A stretch of 52,352 nucleotides of DNA from Desulfuromonadales bacterium (GTDB taxonomy: Bacteria; Desulfobacterota; Desulfuromonadia; Geobacterales; Pseudopelobacteraceae), in the NCBI GenBank assembly GCA_013377095.1, contig JACAAY010000025.1, forward strand, positions 1 through 52,352, given 5' to 3'. Positions 8,562 to 15,135 of the stretch are shown here, one piece after another. Numbering within the stretch: position 1 is the stretch's first letter; each line of letters starts with the position of its first letter. Position numbers and translations under genes: made by a program. The notes beneath the pieces were generated by a model. It was not told the origin of the DNA, made no database searches, and was given only the letters and a program-made list of their open reading frames with translations.

Positions 8562-8591
8562 GGGTCTCCTCAGCGGAGGCCCCTTTTTTTT
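8562..8591 (+). terminator. Rho-independent terminator after the SUMF1 gene
   Basis: GGTCTCC (8563-8569) pairs with GGAGGCC (8575-8581) around a 5-base loop and is followed by a run of eight T (8584-8591). It ends the 7067-8508 operon. Confidence 0.85.
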
Positions 8592-8651
8592 CTACACAAC
8601 TATTGCACAATCCCAACCTGTCCGTGACATGGCAATGCTATTCTATCTTCC

Positions 8652-11120
8652 ATGAAAACATGCAAAGCAGATCTGCACGTTCACTCCAGCCACTCCAACA
8701 AACCCTCCTACTGGGCGATGAGAAAATTCAATTGTCCGGAAAGCTATACCACTCCCCAGCAAATCTACCGGGTCGCCCGTGAACGCGGTATGGATTACGT
8801 CACCATCACCGACCACAACAGCATCAACGGCGCTCTGGAAATCGGACACCTGCCGGGGACCTTTATCAGCTCCGAGATAACGGCCTATTTCCCGGAGAAC
8901 GGCTGCAAAATTCATGTGGTAGCGCTGAACATTACCGAAGCCCAGTTTCGCGACATCATGGAACTGCGCAAGGATGTGTACCAGCTGGTGGCCTATTTTC
9001 ACTGTGTAAGAATTGCCCATTTTCTGGCCCATCCCCTGTACGCCCAGAACGACAAACTGACCCTGGATATTTTCGAAAAGTCGCTGCTGCTCTTCACCAC
9101 CTTTGAGGTTAAAAATGGCTGCCGCGCCAGGCGCTTCAACAGCTTTGCCGATCAGCTGGTATCCACCCTCACCGAAACATACCTGCAGCGCCTGTCTGAT
9201 AAACACGATCTGCAGCCCTACGGTGCGACCCCCTGGGTCAAAGGCATGGTGGGCGGGTCGGACGATCATGGCGGTCTTTTTATCGCACGTGCGCACACCA
9301 GCTGCAGTGCTGATACGGTTGATAGTTTCATTTGGGGCATCATGTGCGGGGAAAGCCGCGCTGAAGGGGATGACGGCGGCCCCCTGACCATGGCGCACAG
9401 CCTGTACGGCATCGGACACAGCTTTTACCGTGAGCGCTTCGGAGATCGCCGCCGCTCGTCAACCCCCTTTGTCAGCGCCCTGATTGATCGTTTTTTTAAG
9501 CTGGGAATGGACAAGGGATCGCTGATCGAGAAGATCCGGCTGTTTGTCCTGAAAAACCTGCCACCGTCCCGTGACACCAACGACAAAAGCTTTGAAAAAA
9601 TTCTGGACCGTGAAGCGCGCTTGCTGCTGAGTGATACCGAATTCATGAACGGCATCCGCGCGGAAAACCACAATCGCAAGATCTTTGCCGTTACCAGCAG
9701 GCTCGCCAATCGCATGATCTTTCACTTCACCCAGCGGCTGATGAACCTGCCGCACAATTCCGGGTTCTTTGACTATCTCAATACCATCGGCACCATTGGA
9801 CTGGTACATCTCCTCATTTCTCCCTATTATCTGGCCTTTCACCACCAGCACAAGGGTAAGGAACTGATCCGGGCGCTCTCGGATACAGCGCCGGAAATGC
9901 TCCACCGGTCGACACCGGAGAAGATCGCCCTTTTTACCGATACCCTGGATGAGATCAATGGTGTTGCCATCACCATCAAGCGCCTGATCAAAACCGCCCG
10001 TGACCGGGGCGTCGGATTGACGGTGATTACCTCGGGCCGCACTCCGAAAGAAGCTCAAGAGGGTGTTGTCACCTTTGTTTCGGTGGGTGATTTCGTCCTG
10101 CCGGAATATCCCGAACTGATTCTCAATTTCCCGCCGGTTCTGGACATCATGGATTACATCGAACGGGAAGGGTTCACGCGTATCCATATCAGCACCCCCG
10201 GCACCGTGGGGTTGCTGGGGCTGCTCATCGCTCGTGTGATGGATATCCCCGTAGCCGGCACCTACCATACCGATATCCCCCAGTATGTGCGCAGCCTGAC
10301 CAACGACGAGTTCCTTGAGCAGGCCGCCTGGAGCTACATGATCTGGTTTTACAACCAGATGGAAGAGGTTGTGGTGCCATCGGCCGGAACCCGTCAGCAG
10401 CTGCTCTCCCGCGGTCTGCCGCTGGAAAAGATGAAGCCGCTGCCCCGCTGGGTTGATTTTGAGCAGTTTTCACCGGCAAAGCGGGACCCGTTCTTCTGGA
10501 GTGCCAGGGGGTTGCGCGGGGTCGTAACCTTGCTGTATGTGGGGCGTGTGTCACGGGAAAAGTCGCTGGATCTGCTGGTCGAAGCGTTCCGTGCGCTGGT
10601 GGATGAAGGATCCGACATCGCCCTGGCCGTGATTGGAGACGGCCCCTACCGTTCCGAGATGGAGGAGCGTCTCAAGGGGTACCCGTCTCTGTTCACCGGC
10701 TATCTGTCCGGAGAAGAGCTGCAGCGCGGCTATGCATCGGCCGATCTGTTTGTCTTTCCCAGCGCAACCGATACCTTTGGTAATGTGGTTCTGGAGGCTC
10801 AGGCATCGGGCCTGCCGGTGATCGTATCGGATGAAGGGGGTCCACGGGAATTGATGGTTGACGGCGAGACCGGTGTGGTGTTCCGGGCCGGAAATCAACA
10901 GTCTTTCAACGACGCAATCAGAAGTGTCGTCCATGACCGGCTGAGATTTTCACGTTTTGCCCACGCGGCGCGGGAATTCATCCGGGACAAGGCCCCGGAT
11001 AGCGGCGAAACCTATGGCACGATTCTGAGAGTAGCCACACAGCATTCGGCGCTATGTGAAAACAACATCCCGCCTGAGGAATCTTCAAATATCAAAGGAT
11101 TTGAAAACTTATATTTATGA
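8652..11120 (+). CDS. PHP phosphoesterase domain fused to GT4 glycosyltransferase
   Basis: An 822-aa two-part protein. Residues 1-~260 carry PHP metal-binding motifs: DLHVHS (7-12), TDHNS near 56, SSEIT near 75 and GGSDDHGG near 206. A helical linker follows. Residues ~430-800 form a GT-B glycosyltransferase of family 4: TPGTVGLLGL and GTYHTDIPQYV in the N-terminal Rossmann half, LLYVGRVSREKSLDLLVEAF, then the donor-site motif around DTFGNVVLEAQASGLPV near 700-718. The GT4 half resembles SqdX/PimB-like sugar transferases. The PHP part may hydrolyse a phosphorylated glycan or lipid precursor, but this is inference. No membrane segment is evident. It stands alone between a terminator and a convergent gene. 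Confidence 0.82.
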   Translation: MKTCKADLHVHSSHSNKPSYWAMRKFNCPESYTTPQQIYRVARERGMDYVTITDHNSINGALEIGHLPGTFISSEITAYFPENGCKIHVVALNITEAQFRDIMELRKDVYQLVAYFHCVRIAHFLAHPLYAQNDKLTLDIFEKSLLLFTTFEVKNGCRARRFNSFADQLVSTLTETYLQRLSDKHDLQPYGATPWVKGMVGGSDDHGGLFIARAHTSCSADTVDSFIWGIMCGESRAEGDDGGPLTMAHSLYGIGHSFYRERFGDRRRSSTPFVSALIDRFFKLGMDKGSLIEKIRLFVLKNLPPSRDTNDKSFEKILDREARLLLSDTEFMNGIRAENHNRKIFAVTSRLANRMIFHFTQRLMNLPHNSGFFDYLNTIGTIGLVHLLISPYYLAFHHQHKGKELIRALSDTAPEMLHRSTPEKIALFTDTLDEINGVAITIKRLIKTARDRGVGLTVITSGRTPKEAQEGVVTFVSVGDFVLPEYPELILNFPPVLDIMDYIEREGFTRIHISTPGTVGLLGLLIARVMDIPVAGTYHTDIPQYVRSLTNDEFLEQAAWSYMIWFYNQMEEVVVPSAGTRQQLLSRGLPLEKMKPLPRWVDFEQFSPAKRDPFFWSARGLRGVVTLLYVGRVSREKSLDLLVEAFRALVDEGSDIALAVIGDGPYRSEMEERLKGYPSLFTGYLSGEELQRGYASADLFVFPSATDTFGNVVLEAQASGLPVIVSDEGGPRELMVDGETGVVFRAGNQQSFNDAIRSVVHDRLRFSRFAHAAREFIRDKAPDSGETYGTILRVATQHSALCENNIPPEESSNIKGFENLYL

Positions 11121-11143
11121 TATTGAACTTTGATCTTGACTTA

Positions 11144-11233
11144 CCTTTGTGATCCTCGTGCCTTCGTGTGGGGAAAACTGTTTTTAACCTTAAAACCATA
11201 CTCACACGAAGCCACGAAGGCACGAAGAAAGAG
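11144..11233. repeat. CACGAAG-type inverted repeat, copy A
   Basis: The left arm (11144-11171, read in reverse as CACACGAAGGCACGAGG then ATCACAAAGG) faces the right arm (11200-11233, CTCACACGAAGCCACGAAGG then CACGAAG). Each arm is a run of 8-9-base CACGAAG-like units. The spacer is about 28 bases and A/T-rich. The arms closely match copy B at 29994-30119, so this is a dispersed palindromic family. Confidence 0.75.
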
Positions 11234-11287
11234 CAAATGTGAGACTGACAACTCCCTTGGAAAAGGGGATGGGGATGTGTGATAGAT

Positions 11288-11314
11288 CCGGGCAGGAGTG
11301 GAACTCCTGCCCGG
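11288..11314. terminator. Perfect 12-bp hairpin between convergent genes
   Basis: CCGGGCAGGAGT (11288-11299) pairs with ACTCCTGCCCGG (11303-11314) around a GGA loop. No strong T run follows on either strand, but its position between convergent genes ending at 11120 and 11414 suits a bidirectional terminator. Confidence 0.6.
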
Positions 11315-11413
11315 CTGTCTTTCGGTGGTCTGTCGTTGTCCCACAATGGCAACCAGGCCTTTAGGATAAATTGGTGGGTGTAGACGCAATGCCGAAAGTG
11401 ACCCTCTGACTGC

Positions 11414-12067
11414 TTAGCCGCGTCTTTTCCTGACTCCAGCCAACCCCAGCAGACCGGAGCCCATCAGCCAGATCGCGGCCGGGATAGGAGTTGTGGTGGT
11501 CGAACCGTCTAATTCAGTGGGCAATTGCGTCCCGGTGTAATTGGTTACGCTGAAGGTGCTGGTATCCGCGATTCCTTCATAGCCTGTGGCGTTTTTAGTG
11601 CCCACTGCTTTCAGACGGATCGCAAATTCGCCAGTTATGGCGCCGAGACTGGAGAGATCGATCTTGCTGTTAACTTGACCGGTATTCTCGCTAATCGTGC
11701 AGATCGCTGTTGTGAAGTTGTCGCGTGAAGTGTACACCCCTATCGAGCCCGGGCCATTTGCCGATGACTTGGTGCCGATCCAGAGATCATTGAGTTTCGT
11801 CTGATAGCCGGATTCGACCGTGAAGCCGAACTGGATGAATTTTTCGGCCGAGTTGAATCCCACGCTGCTGAGAGAGTTGCTTTCGATGTTGCCGGCAAGC
11901 CCCGTGCTTCTGGCCATGACGGTTGCCGTAACATGCGCCGAACCGCCACCTTCGGTGTAACCCTGGTTGCCGGGTGCGTTTGAATTGTCCCACTTAGCAA
12001 CCAGTGCCGCCTGGGCGCTTCCCGCTGTCACAGCCATCATGGCAACGGTCATCACTACTTTTTTCAT
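11414..12067 (-). CDS. PEP-CTERM-like exported protein
   Basis: A 217-aa protein with a signal peptide (cleavage after GSAQA, residue ~20) and a C-terminal sorting tail: TTTTPIPAA, hydrophobic IWLMGSGLLGLAG, then VRKRRG. The body (residues 21-185) is beta-rich and Thr/Ser/Gly/Asn-rich with no recognised enzyme motif. Exosortase systems cleave such tails and display or release the protein, often with exopolysaccharide. AGGAGAGG lies directly before the ATG. The tail closely matches that of the protein at 24022-24735. A PhoB-like promoter at 12211-12254 and a 140-base structured leader precede the gene. Confidence 0.78.
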   Translation of the reverse strand: MKKVVMTVAMMAVTAGSAQAALVAKWDNSNAPGNQGYTEGGGSAHVTATVMARSTGLAGNIESNSLSSVGFNSAEKFIQFGFTVESGYQTKLNDLWIGTKSSANGPGSIGVYTSRDNFTTAICTISENTGQVNSKIDLSSLGAITGEFAIRLKAVGTKNATGYEGIADTSTFSVTNYTGTQLPTELDGSTTTTPIPAAIWLMGSGLLGLAGVRKRRG

Positions 12068-12111
12068 GATACCTCTCCTGTTCTACCTTGGTTTTAATTG
12101 TCTGGAAACGC

Positions 12112-12188
12112 AAAAACCCGGACACAGGCGTAGTGTATACGCTCCATATCCGGGCTTCCTGGGACCTGAAGGGGGGAGGAGTCAGGTC
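12112..12188 (-). promoter_or_regulatory. Structured leader with two hairpins before the PEP-CTERM-like gene
   Basis: In the sense (minus) direction the transcript first folds TGACCTGA-type bases (12182-12188) against TCAGGTC (12163-12170) over a C-rich loop. It then folds CCCGGA (12149-12154) against TCCGGG (12117-12122) with an inner GCGTA/TACGC helix, followed by five T (12112-12116). The second looks like an intrinsic terminator placed inside a 5' leader, so attenuation is possible. No known riboswitch class was recognised. Confidence 0.5.
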
Positions 12189-12210
12189 AGCAAAGTTCCC
12201 ATCTGTGAAC

Positions 12211-12254
12211 ACCATATCATTTCACGGTTACATCCGTATTGCGGGCTGGTTACT
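12211..12254 (-). promoter_or_regulatory. PhoB-like box with extended -10, promoter of the 11414-12067 gene
   Basis: Sense strand: AGTAAC (12254-12249), CGCAAT 11 bp on, TGTAAC (12232-12227), 7 bases, then TGATATGGT (12219-12211), an extended -10. The same layout recurs five more times in the window. The 10 bases between TGTAAC and TATGGT equal the Pho box to -10 distance of E. coli phoA. Confidence 0.68.
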
Positions 12255-12348
12255 TTATGGAAATTTTTTCCGTATCCGGTCACGGTTCATCACTGGTGTG
12301 ACGCGGGGTGCGGCGGTGAGTTGAGGAAACATGATGTGATGCAGCCAA

Positions 12349-12831
12349 TCATGGGTTTTTACCCCACTGATCCACCACAAATCCACCCTGTCCATCCATG
12401 CGCACATACCAGAGTTCATCAAAACCTTCCGCGGGGGAGGGGCGTTCCAGTTGCCCCGAAATCCCCAAAACTCCCTTGACGGGCATTCGTGCGTGCCGGT
12501 CCCTCAGGTGGTTGCGCTGCAGGGCCTCGGTTAGTTTTGATCTGAAATAGTATCCGATCACTCGGAAGCCAGCGGATCTGGCCAGGTCGACAATGCGTGA
12601 GCGTACGATTCTGGTGGCATTGGTATTATCCACCACAAACGAAACTTGCGTTGCCAGACAGGCTTCCAGCAGCGCATGTTCCCGGTGATGGCTCCTGAGC
12701 TGATCCGGATTGATGCGGAGATGACTGTCAAACAGGCGCTGTTTGTAGAATGTACTTTTCCCGCTGGCCGGGATACCGATCAGCATGACAGCGGAAGGAG
12801 TGCGTACGTCGGTTTCAGACAATGATCCCAT
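12349..12831 (-). CDS. P-loop kinase, polynucleotide-kinase/zeta-like AAA_33 protein
   Basis: A 160-aa protein with Walker A GIPASGKST near residues 19-27, a base/phosphate segment RINPDQLR near 40 and the signature VVDNTNATRIVRSRIVDLAR near 66-85, followed by GYYF. This pattern is typical of T4 polynucleotide kinase-like AAA_33 kinases that phosphorylate 5'-OH ends of nucleic acids or small metabolites; zeta-toxin kinases are more distant relatives. No phosphatase domain is attached and no antitoxin-like gene is adjacent. It is divergent from the histidine kinase gene and has its own PhoB-like promoter. Confidence 0.75.
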   Translation of the reverse strand: MGSLSETDVRTPSAVMLIGIPASGKSTFYKQRLFDSHLRINPDQLRSHHREHALLEACLATQVSFVVDNTNATRIVRSRIVDLARSAGFRVIGYYFRSKLTEALQRNHLRDRHARMPVKGVLGISGQLERPSPAEGFDELWYVRMDGQGGFVVDQWGKNP

Positions 12832-12884
12832 TCCTTATGAAGTGATTCCGGGCAGCCCAGGTACAATGACGACTGATCATCCGT

Positions 12885-12928
12885 ACGTTAGCACTGATTG
12901 GTTACATTCCTGTTGCGGGCAGGTTAAT
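12885..12928 (-). promoter_or_regulatory. PhoB-like box with extended -10, promoter of the kinase-like gene
   Basis: Sense strand: ATTAAC (12928-12923), CGCAAC 11 bp on, TGTAAC (12906-12901), 7 bases, TGCTAACGT (12893-12885). The -10 lies 54 bases before the ATG at 12831. The box matches that at 12227-12254 in about 23 of 27 positions, so the two promoters flanking this gene are near-copies. Confidence 0.68.
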
Positions 12929-13072
12929 CATTGTCAAAAGAACGTTTTTTTTCACCATGAATATGATTTTCACGTTAGATTGCATATGCAGGGATGGCAT
13001 GCCTGTTGCTGTCCAGGTTCCTCTTGCCGTTAAACGCTCTGCGAACAGTTCATCAGGAGACACTCAAGAATA

Positions 13073-14233
13073 ATGCGTCTTTACCCCATTCTGCCGAACA
13101 GAAAACTGTTTACCTCGAATATACTGATATGCTCGGCAATAGCGCTGTTCATGTTTTTTCTAATTCAGACATCTCTTCTTCACAGTGCGGTGCTGATTCT
13201 GCTCAATGTGCTACTCACCGTCCATTTTGTTCTCCTCTCCAATAAAGCGTACCTGATTGTCACCCCCATCAGCCTGGCGATTGATATAGGTGTATTGCTG
13301 GTCTGCGCCTGGTTCTGGACCTATCAGAAAACCGTGCAGCGCAGGCTGGGTTGCCTGGCGATGTTGGGAGCCGTGCTGATACCTGTCACGTACTACCTGT
13401 TCATGCGCCAGGGGGTGCTGATTATTTCGTTGATGATTGTGATTGGCGTGAGTATCGGTATAGCCGCCGATGCCGCCCTGGAACGTTTTTCAACCCGGTA
13501 TCGCAAAAAAATAGTTGCGGAAAAGCATGACGCGGAATACAACATCCTGCGTCACCTGAATCACAACGTAAAACCCAATATCCTGATGGCAAAATCTCCC
13601 CTCAACGCGGTGATCTCTTTTTTGGAGAGCCGTGACCTGCACCATGAAACCCTCTCACGGCGCCTGGACGGAAGCAGCGAGACGGTCGGTGAGGCGCTGC
13701 GGAATGCGGTGATCAGCCTGGAGCACATCAACAGTATCCTCGACAGCACCCGCCAACTGGTCACCCGTGAAATCAGGCATGAAGATTTTCAGGAAGTGGA
13801 ATTGCGCGCCCTGTTCGTGCAGGAGATTATCCCCCTTTTTGCCTCGAAGCTGCCGGTTGTCCTGCTTTGTAACAATCCGGTAAAGATTCGACTGCATCGC
13901 CAGTCATTCATTGAAGCGTTGCACAATCTCATTCGCAACGCCGAGGTCCACGGTTTTCAGGGTGATTGTATTCTGGCCCGGTTGACCTTTGAGATCAGGG
14001 AACGCAGACGGAGCGTGGTGATTGATTACACCAACAACGGCCGCTCGTTTCCCGAAAATCTAAGTGAAAAGGACTTTCTGACATTTGGGCTGAAAAGCGC
14101 GGACAGTCCGGGGGAAGGGTTGGGCGGCGCCTGGATCGGCAAGGTGATTGCGGCGCACAACGGCAGCTTCGAGATCGTGCGTGACGAACACCCGCTCCAC
14201 TTCAGGATCGTGCTGCCAAAAAGGGGAATATGA
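13073..14233 (+). CDS. Membrane sensor histidine kinase (orphan type)
   Basis: A 386-aa protein with about five N-terminal membrane segments (residues ~15-135) and no large periplasmic sensor. A helical region follows with RHLNHNVKPNIL near 162-173, a divergent H-box with a candidate phospho-His. The ATPase domain has an N-box (HNLIRNAEVHGF near 283), a G1-like segment NNGRSFP and the lid glycines GEGLGGAWIGK near 345. It should sense within or near the membrane. The stop overlaps the start of the response-regulator gene by 4 bp, so they form a dedicated pair. It is not a PhoR by layout. An AGGAG lies 13 bases before the ATG. Confidence 0.78.
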   Translation: MRLYPILPNRKLFTSNILICSAIALFMFFLIQTSLLHSAVLILLNVLLTVHFVLLSNKAYLIVTPISLAIDIGVLLVCAWFWTYQKTVQRRLGCLAMLGAVLIPVTYYLFMRQGVLIISLMIVIGVSIGIAADAALERFSTRYRKKIVAEKHDAEYNILRHLNHNVKPNILMAKSPLNAVISFLESRDLHHETLSRRLDGSSETVGEALRNAVISLEHINSILDSTRQLVTREIRHEDFQEVELRALFVQEIIPLFASKLPVVLLCNNPVKIRLHRQSFIEALHNLIRNAEVHGFQGDCILARLTFEIRERRRSVVIDYTNNGRSFPENLSEKDFLTFGLKSADSPGEGLGGAWIGKVIAAHNGSFEIVRDEHPLHFRIVLPKRGI

Positions 14234-15135
14234 TGACAAAACAGGCGGCAACGCTGATGAAGATGCTGATTATTGATGACTCGCTTCCCTATGTGGAAGC
14301 CCTATACCGGGATGTGCAGCGCCTGAATATCATGCTCAGGCACTGCGGCAGTCTGGAGGAGGCCGCTGAATTCTTCGAGGGGCCGGAGAGCGCTTCCATC
14401 GTCGGCGTGATTCTGGATGTGAAATGCATGAAAACCAGACGCCAGGAAGTGCCGGACAACAGCTTTATCACGGCTGCCATCAAGTATTTTGGGGAAAAGG
14501 CCTCTCACCTTCCACTGGTGGTGCTGACCGGGGAGACCGATCAGTACCACAACCTGAAGGAGCTGTACGAGGGGACGCTGCGGGTCTATTCAAAGGGGCG
14601 GGACGAACGCGAGATGATCGACTTCCTGCTGGGTGAGGCGAAAAAACTGGATAGTGTCAGGTTGCGTCAGAGCTTTCACGACGTCTTTGCGGTGGTTGAC
14701 CGTCACCTGGACCGGGAAGCGGAGCAGGAGCTGATCAACTGTCTCAAGGAGATGTACAACCCGGATTTCACGGTTATCAAGAACAGCCTGGGTTGCATGC
14801 GGCGTCTGCAGGAGAAGGTCTACCTGGCCCTGAACCGGGCCAATAGCGATGTGCTGCCGGACCGCTTCGTGGCAGGGGAGCTCAATATCGTCGGCGCCTA
14901 CAAACATCTTTCCGAAACCGGTAAGGTTGAACGCTACAAGATCATCGACCGTTTTGCCGAGCTGATCTACAAGATCACCAGCGACAATGGCGCCCACACC
15001 CCGCACTCCAACCCCAAATACCCTCCCACCCGTTATTCGGTGCAGTCCGTGACCTTTGCCATGCTGGACCTGCTGCTGTGGTTCGGGAAGCTGATGGATG
15101 ACCTGCCGGAGAGAAAAACTCAGGCAGCATCCTGA
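14230..15135 (+). CDS. Response regulator with uncharacterised C-terminal domain
   Basis: A 301-aa protein. Residues ~11-140 form a receiver domain: acidic pair IIDDS near 14-18, phospho-acceptor Asp in ILDVKCM near 63, switch Thr in VLTGE near 99, and conserved Lys in YSKGR near 119. The remaining ~160 residues are helical and charged and match no output domain I recognise; there is no helix-turn-helix, GGDEF, EAL or HD motif. The start ATGA overlaps the histidine kinase stop. The 3' end overlaps the convergent gene at 15120 by 16 bp. Confidence 0.72.
   Translation: MMTKQAATLMKMLIIDDSLPYVEALYRDVQRLNIMLRHCGSLEEAAEFFEGPESASIVGVILDVKCMKTRRQEVPDNSFITAAIKYFGEKASHLPLVVLTGETDQYHNLKELYEGTLRVYSKGRDEREMIDFLLGEAKKLDSVRLRQSFHDVFAVVDRHLDREAEQELINCLKEMYNPDFTVIKNSLGCMRRLQEKVYLALNRANSDVLPDRFVAGELNIVGAYKHLSETGKVERYKIIDRFAELIYKITSDNGAHTPHSNPKYPPTRYSVQSVTFAMLDLLLWFGKLMDDLPERKTQAAS

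Noticed and set aside
8643..10268. Two long minus-strand frames inside the PHP-glycosyltransferase gene
   Set aside because: The plus frame carries full PHP and GT4 motifs; the antisense frames show none.
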